Shown in pieces: positions 17,431-27,044 of a stretch of 33,493 bases of DNA. A program made the position numbers and the translations under genes. The notes below the pieces were generated by a model that was not told the origin of the DNA, made no database searches, and saw only the letters and a list, made by a program, of their open reading frames with translations. Positions within the stretch are counted from its first letter, which is position 1, and every line of letters starts with the position of its first letter. The stretch is from an uncultured Pseudomonadota bacterium (GTDB lineage Bacteria > Myxococcota_A > UBA9042 > CAIXZC01): assembly GCA_937884235.1 (NCBI GenBank), contig CALGBT010000574.1, forward strand, positions 1 to 33,493. Direction: 5' to 3'.

Positions 17431-18326
17431 GATCGGTCCTCCTCTCGGGGATGGGCCTTGCGATAGGCCGCCATGATGGTCTTCATGTCCAGATGCGTAT
17501 ACTTCTGCGTGGTTGACAAGTTGGCGTGGCCCAACAACTCCTGAATGGTGCGCACGTCAGCTCCCTCTTCGAGCATGTGGGTGGCAAATGAGTGGCGGAG
17601 CATGTGGGGGTGGAGAGGCTTCCCTACTCGCCCGGCACTGCGATCCAGGAGCCGGCGCACCGACCGGTCCGACAGCCGCCGTCCCCGCCGACCATAGAAG
17701 AGCGCAAGGGGATCGTGCCCCTGCTGCCACCGTTGACGCTCCGCCAGGTAGGCTTGCAACGCGGCAACCGCCTCATCCCCCAGGAAAGCAAGGCGCTCCT
17801 TGCCCCCTTTACCCCGCCTGATGCGAACCTCCCGACTGCGTAAGTCCACGTCACGTTCGTCCAGGCCGGCCAACTCCGAGACTCGCATGCCGGTGCCGTA
17901 GAGCAGCTCTAGCACAGCCCGGTCTCGCAGGGTATCCGGGTCGTCCAAATCCCTGCATCCACCCACCAGATTCAGCGCCTCCCCCTGGGTCAACACTGCC
18001 GGCAATCGCTGGGGAAGCCTGACGCCGGGCAAGAGATCAGCAGGGTTCTCCTGAATCAGACCCTCCCGCTGCAAGAAGCGGTAGAACGTGGTGATGCTGG
18101 CCCGTCGCCGAGAGACCGTTGCGGCCGCATATCGCACCACCTGCAGCCCCAGGAATTCGCGCAACTGCTTGCGGCGGGCACGGGCCAGAGAGAGACGTTT
18201 GTCCGCCAGAAAATCGGCGAGCATGCCAAGGTCAGCCCGGTAGTTGCGGAGGGTATGCGGCGAGAATCCGCGCTCGACGCGCAGATAGGTTTCAAATCGC
18301 GCCATCAACTCGGTGCGTTCATCCAT
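17427..18326 (-). CDS. xerC: Tyrosine recombinase XerC-like
   Basis: [12 protein letters not shown] (Arg I), [14 protein letters not shown] (HxxR), [14 protein letters not shown] (H...Y). 4-nt overlap with hslV. Confidence 0.92.
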   Translation of the reverse strand: MDERTELMARFETYLRVERGFSPHTLRNYRADLGMLADFLADKRLSLARARRKQLREFLGLQVVRYAAATVSRRRASITTFYRFLQREGLIQENPADLLPGVRLPQRLPAVLTQGEALNLVGGCRDLDDPDTLRDRAVLELLYGTGMRVSELAGLDERDVDLRSREVRIRRGKGGKERLAFLGDEAVAALQAYLAERQRWQQGHDPLALFYGRRGRRLSDRSVRRLLDRSAGRVGKPLHPHMLRHSFATHMLEEGADVRTIQELLGHANLSTTQKYTHLDMKTIMAAYRKAHPREEDRS

Positions 18327-18498
18327 ACCGCCTCCACTCGTCTAGGATAGTACAGATTGCCCGCCACGCAATGCACTTCGTCGTCGGCACTATTGCTCGC
18401 AAGGGATCTCTCTGGTACTTTCACAAGGGTCTACACTTGTACCGATGGACCTGTGTAAGTGGCGAAGGCGCCGCCCACAAATCGGCTTTGAGGTGAAT

Positions 18499-21400
18499 AT
18501 GAAAACCTGGCGACAACACGTACGCTGGCTGGCCACGCTGATGCTCCCCTGCATGATGCTGGCCTGTTCCAATGGCGAAGGCAAAGCGGAAGAGGAAGAT
18601 TCTACTTTTGTCTTCCCGGTGTTCGATACCTATAAGCCCCCTGCGGATATCACCAGCGAAGATCTGCGCCTTGACGATCTTGATGTTATCTATAGCGAAA
18701 CCCCGTTTGTAGCCGATGGGGAAATCATAGAACCAGACCTCCCCGACATTGAAACGGCAGATGGGGACGATGCCATCCAGCCCGTCGATTTGCCCGATGT
18801 TCCTGATATCGAGCCAGACCTGGACGTCACAGAGGACGAAATCGAAGGCCCCATAGACTACCCGTTCCAGTCCTTCGGGCCACTCACTTTGAGCATGAAA
18901 GGGCCGATGCTGAATGGCCAGTACATTCAGTTGCGAATGGCGGAAGTAAGCTACTGGAAATACCCGGCTGAGCAGTGGGAGGCACTTCTGGACCGGGTCA
19001 AACAGGCGGGTTTCAACGGTATCTACCTGAGCGTCTGCTGGGCCCATCACGAGCGAGAGCAGGGTAACTTCGACCTGTCCACCGGCAACCGTAATCTGAG
19101 CAGCTTCATGGAACTGGTCAAGCTCAGCGGGCTCTACGTCTACGTCGGAGCTGGCCCCTGGATCGACCGTGAAGCCGGCGGCTGTCTCCCCACCTGGCTG
19201 GCGGCTGGGGCGAAGGCCAACGTCTCTCCCGTGCCCGATGGTCAGTTCGCCCTGCGTCTGGCCGACGCCGATTTCCAGCAAGCCTTCATGGCCTGGTTCG
19301 ATCAGGTCAACGCCGTCCTCGCAGGCTATCAGGTCACCTCCTTTCCCCAGGGACCGATTCTCTTCTACCAGTTGGAATCAAGCTACGATCTGTACACCTT
19401 CTTCAAGGATGCCGACGGGCGCATCCAGCAGGAGATGCTGGGCATCCAGCCGCTCCCGGTAAATATCGGGCTCTACATGGCTCAGCTGCGAGATACGGTT
19501 CAAGCCGACGGTATCACCGTGCCACTGGTGACCTCCATTACCGGGGACTTTGAGAATGGCGGCCGCCGCGTATTGGGAACCGGTGATACCCCGGGCATCT
19601 ACCCCGTGGCGGACCTCTACACCGAAGATGAATATGAGAGCATGGAGTTGAAGCTCTGGAATTTGCGCAAGGAGATGCGCAAGGCCGAACTGCACGGGCA
19701 GGTCTACATGGTGGTTCCTGGTATTGCGGTAGGAGTGGTCCCCTCTCCGGCGCATATGGCCCGCCTCCTCATGGCCGGTGCTGACGTGGTGGTGGTGCGC
19801 GACTTCGCTGCCGCTTCGCTGCCGCTTGCACACCAGGCAGTGAGCCTCGACCGGGAAGGTATCGACGTCTTCTCCCAACTAAGCGAAGCCAGAGTGTCGT
19901 TGGGTTCAAGCCGTCGCGACCTCGCATCGCCGGTGACTCTTTCGGGATTGCCCCGGCCCTCCTTCTGGCGATTCCGCCAGCTCAACTACTACATGTCCCT
20001 CTTTGGCAGCGGCTTTCTGGGCAAGGACCTGCCCTACCGCACGGGCCCCAACAAGACCGGCTCGCCCCACTCTGTGGTCCTTTCTGAACCAGCCATTGGC
20101 GCCATTGAGGACAAGTACAGCCCACCTGTTCCCGGCCCGGCTTCGGGGATTATTGAAGTCATGCTCGACCACTTCAAGGCCTGGTACATGGAGGCCATAG
20201 GTGCCGAGCCCACGGGACGAGCGACCTACTACTTCGACACAGCAACCGGATCGTTGCTAGTTCACCTTGTCAATCTCGATCAGGTGGATGGCGATGCCAA
20301 TGCCCACGAAAGGGAAGATCTGATCACGAAACTGACGGTGAACGGACAGAAGGTCCCCCGTCACTCCAACATCGTTGTGCCTGCCACCAGCGAAGAGACG
20401 GGGGGCGAAAGTGCTCTAGGATGGGGCAGCAAGCTCATTATCCTCAACTACCCGCTGGGTATCGGCTATCCGCTGCTTGAGTACGCCTCCTCCAATCTCG
20501 CCGCGGCACGGCAGTTCAACAGCCGGATGCTGATTGTGGCCCACGGAAAGCCGATGGTGAAGTCCGGGGGGGTCTACTTCACTGAACCGGGGGAGATCTC
20601 GCTGGCCAATATCGGCGGCATTCCTCAGATCATTCTTAATGCGCTGCCTGAAGGTGGCATCCATACCGACCCCGGGGGTAGAATCGCCGTCCAGTTCCAG
20701 CACAACGACACCGGCTATCTGGTACTGGGACTTCCCGGCGGGAAGGAGCTGGTGCTGGTGGCCACTACCACCGCAGTCGCCCGCAACCTCCAGTTTGTCT
20801 ACCAGAAGAGCGGCTATGAAATGGCCATTATGGGCTTCGACCGTATCGACGAGGTCATCGAAGATGAGACCGGCCTGACCATTCAAGGTCGCGTCTCGCC
20901 ACCGGCCGGGGAGTTCATCATTCTCACCGACAAGAAGCCCTTCAAGGTGAACGCCAACGGGGCGGCAGCTGACTGCGACTGGGAACCGCAGGTTGGTGCG
21001 CTCCATTGCAATATGCCCCTTCTCTCCATGCCCGATGCTGCAATTCCCCTGGGGGACTTCTATTCTCGCCAGGAAAACTACAATGGCGCCACGTCGGACT
21101 TGGGGGCCAACGAGTATCCCGATCAATTCGCCCAGGTCGAGTTCGCACCGGTATCGCTGGATAACGATTTGCTCCAGGCTGATGCTGGCATTGCCTGGTA
21201 TGCCGCCGACGTTGAACTTGGCGCGGTATCGCCAAACCTGGAGGGTTTTCTCAATATCGCCGGGGCCGCGGACATCGTTTCGGTTTTCATCAACGGTACC
21301 TACCTGGGCTCGTCATCACCCCTGGGCAACGTGCCCATGGCAGCCACCGACGTAGCCATCGGCCTGGCCGCGGCCGGGTTCCGGATTCCGGCCGGGGTCC

Positions 21401-22305
21401 TAGTGCAAGGCAGCAACAACGTCGCCATCCGGGTGGTGGCCCTGGGGCGCGCCAACACCTCGCTGCCGCTCTTCTACGCTTCCGCCCCCCTCCTCCCACC
21501 TGAACTCGACCCCCTCGCTTCGCTCATGCCGCACGTCGCAGTAGAGGGTCTTAACGCCAACCACTACAAGGGATTGTGGGGCAACGTCAAGCTCACAGTG
21601 GGAGCACTATCGGCCCCGGTATCCGGTCCCTGGACCATCAGCAAAGGAGACGCTGACCGGCTGGCCCGTCCCTATGGCATGCTTAAGGGCTGGCACGCCA
21701 TGAATTCCAACCCAAGCACCCCGGGGAGCCAGGGTTTTGCCTACGCTACCGCGATTTCTCAGGACACGCCCATGGCCCTCCAGGATGGTCAGATGACCTG
21801 GGTTACGTCGACCTTCTCTTCAGGCGCCATGGGTGAACTGGAGGGGGGCTTGGAGTTGGTCGTGGAAGGTCGCAGTGCCATGGCTCTGGTATTCCTCAAC
21901 GGCACCTTCGTCGGCACCTGGTTCTCCGATTTTGAGGCCCTGAGCCAGGCGCTCTACTCGAAGCTGGTGCAAGGTGCCGGGACACGCCAGCTCCTGGCCA
22001 ATCTGGATGCTCCACACTTCGGCTCCAGCAATGCGGACATCATCTCCCTGCCGGACCACCTGGTGAGCAAGAGTGGGGGGCAGGACAACCGCATCACTGC
22101 ACTCTTCATCGATCTTTCACCAGCACTGGCCGCAGATCTAGCCCTGCCGACCATAGGCACCATCTCCGGCCAGGGCAAGATTGAGCGCTTCGAGTTACGG
22201 TGGAACGGCGACAACTGGTTCCCGGATGCCTCTGCCGAGGAGTCCATGGTCATCCAGACCGGCATTGAAGTGGAACTGCAGGCCGCACCTGCACCTGAGC
22301 AGTAG
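18499..22305 (+). CDS. Lipoprotein with GH35 beta-galactosidase-like fold and C-terminal jelly-roll domains; probably catalytically inactive
   Basis: Lipobox CMMLAC and Asp/Pro linker; GH35-like LNGQYIQLRMAEVSYWKYPAEQWEALLDRVKQAGFNGIYLSVCWAHHEREQGNFDL...VYVGAGPWIDREAGGCLPTWL...PILFYQLESSY. ORF extends to 18445; MKTWRQHVRW at 18499 is the likely start. Confidence 0.82.
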   Translation: MKTWRQHVRWLATLMLPCMMLACSNGEGKAEEEDSTFVFPVFDTYKPPADITSEDLRLDDLDVIYSETPFVADGEIIEPDLPDIETADGDDAIQPVDLPDVPDIEPDLDVTEDEIEGPIDYPFQSFGPLTLSMKGPMLNGQYIQLRMAEVSYWKYPAEQWEALLDRVKQAGFNGIYLSVCWAHHEREQGNFDLSTGNRNLSSFMELVKLSGLYVYVGAGPWIDREAGGCLPTWLAAGAKANVSPVPDGQFALRLADADFQQAFMAWFDQVNAVLAGYQVTSFPQGPILFYQLESSYDLYTFFKDADGRIQQEMLGIQPLPVNIGLYMAQLRDTVQADGITVPLVTSITGDFENGGRRVLGTGDTPGIYPVADLYTEDEYESMELKLWNLRKEMRKAELHGQVYMVVPGIAVGVVPSPAHMARLLMAGADVVVVRDFAAASLPLAHQAVSLDREGIDVFSQLSEARVSLGSSRRDLASPVTLSGLPRPSFWRFRQLNYYMSLFGSGFLGKDLPYRTGPNKTGSPHSVVLSEPAIGAIEDKYSPPVPGPASGIIEVMLDHFKAWYMEAIGAEPTGRATYYFDTATGSLLVHLVNLDQVDGDANAHEREDLITKLTVNGQKVPRHSNIVVPATSEETGGESALGWGSKLIILNYPLGIGYPLLEYASSNLAAARQFNSRMLIVAHGKPMVKSGGVYFTEPGEISLANIGGIPQIILNALPEGGIHTDPGGRIAVQFQHNDTGYLVLGLPGGKELVLVATTTAVARNLQFVYQKSGYEMAIMGFDRIDEVIEDETGLTIQGRVSPPAGEFIILTDKKPFKVNANGAAADCDWEPQVGALHCNMPLLSMPDAAIPLGDFYSRQENYNGATSDLGANEYPDQFAQVEFAPVSLDNDLLQADAGIAWYAADVELGAVSPNLEGFLNIAGAADIVSVFINGTYLGSSSPLGNVPMAATDVAIGLAAAGFRIPAGVLVQGSNNVAIRVVALGRANTSLPLFYASAPLLPPELDPLASLMPHVAVEGLNANHYKGLWGNVKLTVGALSAPVSGPWTISKGDADRLARPYGMLKGWHAMNSNPSTPGSQGFAYATAISQDTPMALQDGQMTWVTSTFSSGAMGELEGGLELVVEGRSAMALVFLNGTFVGTWFSDFEALSQALYSKLVQGAGTRQLLANLDAPHFGSSNADIISLPDHLVSKSGGQDNRITALFIDLSPALAADLALPTIGTISGQGKIERFELRWNGDNWFPDASAEESMVIQTGIEVELQAAPAPEQ

Positions 22306-22433
22306 GGTCATCACCTCCCCTCTTGCGGCACCGGCAATGCAGCCGAAAATCTTGACTTCACCCTCTAACTGATGTTTCATCGAAGCCGGGTGTAACGCAA
22401 GGTCGACTAAGTATCCCGTGCCAGGAGGACCGA

Positions 22434-24368
22434 ATGTTCGTAGTCTCTGTAAGGGAGCGTGGTAAGGAAGAACACAAATTCACCTTCCGAAAACCTGGAG
22501 TAGTTATTGGACGGCTACGCTCCAATGACATCATCTTGCCCAAACGCAACATATCCAAACGTCATGCTCGACTGGAGTTGACCGCAGACGGCAAAATCTT
22601 GCTGGTCGACAATGGCAGCACCAACGGCAGCTATGTGAACGGCAAGAAGGTCAGTGAGACCATTGAGGTGGGGCCCGAAGACAAGGTCTTCATGGGTGAC
22701 TACATTCTTCAGGCACAGATCCTTGAGGATACCTCAGCTATCGATGGCCTGGGCAAGGAAGACATCGGCCAGATAGTGGGCGGTGACAGCCAGGGACAGG
22801 ACCGACCGACAGTGGCGGACATCGACTCCAGCATCCTCGATGAGGAGCTGCGGCGAATGGAGGCCGAGCAGAGCGAACTTGGGCCCGCGACCGTAGTCGT
22901 CGATCCCCTCGACGTTCCCACCGAGCCGCCTCCCGGCCTGCTTGAGGAGACCGGGCTCGACATGGATCTGGTTGCGGAAGACATGGCAGAGACCATGCGC
23001 TTCAAGGAAGCCAGTGAATCCACCGGCGGCGAAGTTCAGTTTGAGGTTGAGTTAGAGGAAGCAGTTCCGGAAGCCGAGCCGGTACCCGAGCCTGCCGTCG
23101 AAGAGCAGCCTGAGGCCGCCTTGGACGACCTCGAAGAACTCATTGATATTGCACTGGAAGATGACTTCGAAGCCACCGTTGAGCCGGACGAACAGCTGGT
23201 GGAGGAAGTGGACGACAAGGTTGAGGAACTCGTTGCGGTTCCGACTCCGACTCCGGCAACCACAGCCGCGCCAGTGGCCGCCACGGCCTTTGCGCCTTCA
23301 GTGAGCCGCCTTGAAACCAAGTTGGCCAGCGCCCTGGAAAGCCACTATGACGACGTTGCGGCAGCCTTCGACCAATGGCTCGAAGAAGGGGGCAAGCCCG
23401 AGGGGGCCCGGGGGCAGATAGGATCATTGCTCATCGATGCACTCGGCGACGCCGCCGGCGATCAACTGGATGAACTCGTCGACCAGGTGGTGGCTGAGCT
23501 AAACTACATCGGTGTGGTTGCCTCACTCCTCGAAGAACCCCGGGTCGGCGAGGTCTTCGTGGCTCCGTCCGGTCGCATCCAGGCCTTCGACTGGGCTGGA
23601 AATCGCCTCGATATCAACGCCTCCCTCTCCTGTCCGGCAGCCTGCGGCCGGGTGGCCGAGCGCATCCTCGATGCCGCAGGCAACACAGGCGATAGCTTCG
23701 CTGAAGCGCGCTTGCAGGATGGCACACTGGCGCGGGTCTTCATGGTTCCCTACGCCGCCGAGATCCCAGCATTGCGTTTTGTCCGTCCCTTCCAAACCTC
23801 CATGTCATTGGCCAAACTTCAGGATACCGGGGTAGTTACTGCGGCCCAGGCAGCAGAACTAAAGAAGGCCGTCACGGCCAGGCGTAACATCCTCGTCACT
23901 GGCCCCAAGACCTCAACCATGACCCTGTTGATCCACTCCTTGGTCGCGGCCATCGACCCGTCGGAGCGCCTGTTGGTTTCGGGCGATCGCTTCGCCGGTG
24001 GACCGGGACTGGAGAACGCCACCATCTTTGCGGCGCGCGCAGTCCATTCACATGATTTTTCGGAGGCCTGCTCGCAGATGGGATTTGACCGGGTCGTGCT
24101 TGAAAATGGCGCCGGAGATACGGTTGTTGCGACTATGGAACTGGGCGCATTGCTGCAGATTCCATACATCGCCTCGGCACGCCTCAACGACCCGACCAAT
24201 CCCACGGCCCTGCTGGGAATGAGCAATGAAGAAACCCGGCTCGCCCTGCTTGATTCTCTGGACCGGGCCGGAGTCATCCTCGTCGCCACTGGCGATGCTG
24301 GAGTTGATTCCATCTCCCTGTTCACCCTTCAGGCTGGTGAGCCGAAACTGGTAGACATCTCTGCCTGA
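22434..24368 (+). CDS. FHA-domain protein with acidic linker and C-terminal CpaF/T2SS-ATPase-like domain (degenerate nucleotide-binding motifs)
   Basis: FHA: VVIGRLRSNDIILPKRNISKRHARLEL...DNGSTNGSYVNGKKV. CpaF-like: VGEVFVAPSGRIQAFD...LRFVRPFQTSMSLAKLQDTGVVTAAQAAELKKAVTARRNILVTGPKTSTMTLLIHSL...QMGFDRVVLEN. RBS AGGAGGA upstream. Confidence 0.85.
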   Translation: MFVVSVRERGKEEHKFTFRKPGVVIGRLRSNDIILPKRNISKRHARLELTADGKILLVDNGSTNGSYVNGKKVSETIEVGPEDKVFMGDYILQAQILEDTSAIDGLGKEDIGQIVGGDSQGQDRPTVADIDSSILDEELRRMEAEQSELGPATVVVDPLDVPTEPPPGLLEETGLDMDLVAEDMAETMRFKEASESTGGEVQFEVELEEAVPEAEPVPEPAVEEQPEAALDDLEELIDIALEDDFEATVEPDEQLVEEVDDKVEELVAVPTPTPATTAAPVAATAFAPSVSRLETKLASALESHYDDVAAAFDQWLEEGGKPEGARGQIGSLLIDALGDAAGDQLDELVDQVVAELNYIGVVASLLEEPRVGEVFVAPSGRIQAFDWAGNRLDINASLSCPAACGRVAERILDAAGNTGDSFAEARLQDGTLARVFMVPYAAEIPALRFVRPFQTSMSLAKLQDTGVVTAAQAAELKKAVTARRNILVTGPKTSTMTLLIHSLVAAIDPSERLLVSGDRFAGGPGLENATIFAARAVHSHDFSEACSQMGFDRVVLENGAGDTVVATMELGALLQIPYIASARLNDPTNPTALLGMSNEETRLALLDSLDRAGVILVATGDAGVDSISLFTLQAGEPKLVDISA

Positions 24369-24385
24369 AACAATGAACCGGGTAG

Positions 24386-25117
24386 ATGAAAGGGACACCG
24401 CACCGATTCGAACTCACCATCACCACCGCTGACGGTCACACCCACGTCTTCCCTCTACCCGAAGGTGAGCACGTCGTCGGCCGCTCCCTGGCCTGCGAAA
24501 TCTACGTCTCAGAGGCTTCACTCTCCCGCCAGCACCTCCGTATCAGTGTCGCAGGCAGCAGCCTCTCGGTTACCGACCTGGAGAGCCTCAACGGCACCCA
24601 ACTCAGGGACCAACCCCTCACCGGCAGCGCTCCCGTCAAGCCCGGGGAGCCACTGGTACTCGGCGAACTTGAGGCCACCATCAGAGACGCCAGCGCTGAA
24701 GTTGGAGCCGATCAGGTCTGGCTCGAAGTGCTCAACACTTCTTTGCGGGGCAAAGTCTATGAGGTGACCAGTTCAAGGATCATTATCGGCCGCTCCGGGT
24801 CAGTCGATTTCCCCATCGACCATCCCACCATCTCCCGCGCTCACGCCGTGCTATCTTACTCTCCGGACGACCGAGCCTGGCTCCTTGAGGACCGGAAGAG
24901 CGCCAATGGCACTTTCGTCAACAATGTCATGGTCTCGCAGTCGCTGGTCACCGGCGACGATACCCTCAGAGTAGGGGACGTGGAGCTACGCTTCACTCGC
25001 CAACCCCCGGCAGGCAACCGTCAACGCACCGGCCTGCTCATTGTCCTGATGCTGCTACTGGCAGGCTCCATCGGGGTCCTCCTCGCCGACCTCTTTGGCC
25101 TGCTGGTCTCGCCCTGA
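24386..25117 (+). CDS. Tandem double-FHA protein with C-terminal TM anchor
   Basis: FHA1 VVGRSLACEIYVSEASLSRQHLRISV...DLESLNGTQL; FHA2 IIIGRSGSVDFPIDHPTISRAHAVLSY...DRKSANGTFVNNVMV; TM TGLLIVLMLLLAGSIGVLLADLFGLLV. Confidence 0.92.
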   Translation: MKGTPHRFELTITTADGHTHVFPLPEGEHVVGRSLACEIYVSEASLSRQHLRISVAGSSLSVTDLESLNGTQLRDQPLTGSAPVKPGEPLVLGELEATIRDASAEVGADQVWLEVLNTSLRGKVYEVTSSRIIIGRSGSVDFPIDHPTISRAHAVLSYSPDDRAWLLEDRKSANGTFVNNVMVSQSLVTGDDTLRVGDVELRFTRQPPAGNRQRTGLLIVLMLLLAGSIGVLLADLFGLLVSP

Positions 25118-25199
25118 CCGGATGTCCGGCCTCCGGACAATGGGTTTGCGCCCAGGTGCAGGGCCATGTAAGATGCTGTCGTTCATGGAGGGTGTGAGG

Positions 25200-27026
25200 A
25201 TGAAGCGGTCCGCGCTATTGGCATTGGTTCTTCTAACTCTGGGCCTGATTGGCTGCTCTAACGAGAGCGCCAGTACGCTGCCCGAAGTCACCGACGACTG
25301 CCCGCTAAAGGGGACACGCACCTGCGGCCTCGATGACAACGGCAACTTCGCGGTTCTTCAGTGCGGCGCCTTCCTGATATGGGAGCTTGAAATGGCCTGC
25401 CCGGGCAGCTGCATCTTTGATAGCGTTGTCGGGGTAGTCTGCGAGGGAGGGGAACTGCCAGACGTCATTGGGGATGACCTCCCGGATGGGGACGGCTGGG
25501 ATGTTCGGATCACCGACACCCCCAGCGACCTTCCCCAGGAGACAGAAACTCCCACCGATGTGACTCCTGATCTGCTTGACCAGGATTACATCTTCCCGGA
25601 CCTGATGCCCGACCTGACACCACCATGGATCGAAACCACCAGTCCGGCTGACAACGAGATGGGAGTTGCCGTGCCATTCGTGGTCACCGTCCAGTTTACC
25701 GAACCGATGCACGCCATCACCCTAGAGGCAAAGACCGTGCGCATGCATGATGCCGGTGGCAAAGAAGTAGGCCTGGAGTTCGAGTGGCTCGACGAGGAGA
25801 CATCGCTGCTGCAGTTGACCCCCAGCGGGGCCATCTTTCATTCGTCGCCCTACTCCATCACCATTGACCCCATCGTCAAAGACAAGGCCGGCAATTCAAT
25901 GGGCAATACTTTCTCCTTCACGTTTTACACCAAGGCCGTACCCAGCCTCAATGGATACGCCGAATTAGCCGGCAAGTATGCGCCTCTGATTTACCAGGAA
26001 ACCAACACCACTTCGCCGCAATTCGACTATCCCACTCGCTTCGACCTGGATAGCGATTGGGTTGCAGAAGACAACGTCGAGTTCATCAAAGGCGCAGCTA
26101 CCACAATTGAACCGACAGTCCACTACTCCGTAACCGAGACCAAATCGCACTTCTTCATCACCTATGCCTTCTTCTACCCGTACCGCTACACAGAGGATGA
26201 ATCCAGCCGCTTTGGCAACGACGTTTCTGGTGCCCTGGTGGTAGTACGCAAGGTCAACGAAGCACCCGTCGCGGTAGAGACCTACTTCAAGCGCGAGACT
26301 GACGAACGATCGTTCTCGTTTATCACCGAAGAATCGCAACTACTGCCGCCGGGGAAGACTTTTTCTGACCTCAAGTTCGATGGCATGCTGCCAATTGCCA
26401 CCCTCTTCCCGGGAAACCGCTATGTGGCCTACCTCTCGGGGCGCAAACATGAGTCCTGTCTCTGGCTCGACGAGAACAATGGCTTCCTTGATGGCTGCAT
26501 CCTCAACACCGGCATCAAGAACGGGATGCAGAAGATCGAGATGAACTACAAGAACGGCGTCGTCGACATCCTCAAGAAGGAGGGGAGCAAGTTCCCCCAG
26601 GCCAAGGCAGACGTGGGCTTCGCACTGGTGCATCTCCTGGACAGTTGGTGGGCACGGCGGGCCGATATCGGTAGTGGGAAGGTCTGGGCTGAGGACTACA
26701 AGTACCAGCCCGACACTCACTTTGCCAACCGACCAACACTTTCAACCAAGATTCCCACCTCTTTCATCGACCCCATTGGCAACGACTACGGGCGGCCGCC
26801 GTGGGCCTGGAAACACAAGCCAGGCAACGGCTCGAGCTACTTCGACATGCCCCGTGGGGTCTGGTTCCTCGACCCTGCCGTGCACTTCAAGCTGCGCCAC
26901 GACCAGAGCAACGGGTGGTCCGACTATGACACCCAGGCGGGTACCGGATGGTCCCTGGAGTACTGCTTCAACCCTTACTTCAACCTCGATTTCCGCGGCA
27001 TCTGGCCGGAGTGCACTGCCAAGTAG
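25200..27026 (+). CDS. Lipoprotein with SbsA-type Ig-like domain and C-terminal domain distantly resembling Vps62-like proteins
   Basis: Lipobox LGLIGC; Asp/Pro linker; Big_5-like PPWIETTSPADNEMGVAVPFVVTVQFTEPM...YSITIDPIVKDKAGNSMGNTFSFTFYT; C-terminal KYAPLIYQE...FFITYAFFYPYRY...NDVSGALVVV...YLSGRKHESC. Start corrected from 25095 to ATG at 25200. Confidence 0.8.
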   Translation: MKRSALLALVLLTLGLIGCSNESASTLPEVTDDCPLKGTRTCGLDDNGNFAVLQCGAFLIWELEMACPGSCIFDSVVGVVCEGGELPDVIGDDLPDGDGWDVRITDTPSDLPQETETPTDVTPDLLDQDYIFPDLMPDLTPPWIETTSPADNEMGVAVPFVVTVQFTEPMHAITLEAKTVRMHDAGGKEVGLEFEWLDEETSLLQLTPSGAIFHSSPYSITIDPIVKDKAGNSMGNTFSFTFYTKAVPSLNGYAELAGKYAPLIYQETNTTSPQFDYPTRFDLDSDWVAEDNVEFIKGAATTIEPTVHYSVTETKSHFFITYAFFYPYRYTEDESSRFGNDVSGALVVVRKVNEAPVAVETYFKRETDERSFSFITEESQLLPPGKTFSDLKFDGMLPIATLFPGNRYVAYLSGRKHESCLWLDENNGFLDGCILNTGIKNGMQKIEMNYKNGVVDILKKEGSKFPQAKADVGFALVHLLDSWWARRADIGSGKVWAEDYKYQPDTHFANRPTLSTKIPTSFIDPIGNDYGRPPWAWKHKPGNGSSYFDMPRGVWFLDPAVHFKLRHDQSNGWSDYDTQAGTGWSLEYCFNPYFNLDFRGIWPECTAK

Positions 27027-27044
27027 TCGGCAGAGGAGTACACC

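Noticed and set aside
18414-18443. GGTAC...GTACC inverted repeat upstream of the GH35-like gene
   Set aside because: Only 5-bp arms with a 20-nt spacer; too weak to call an operator without comparative data.
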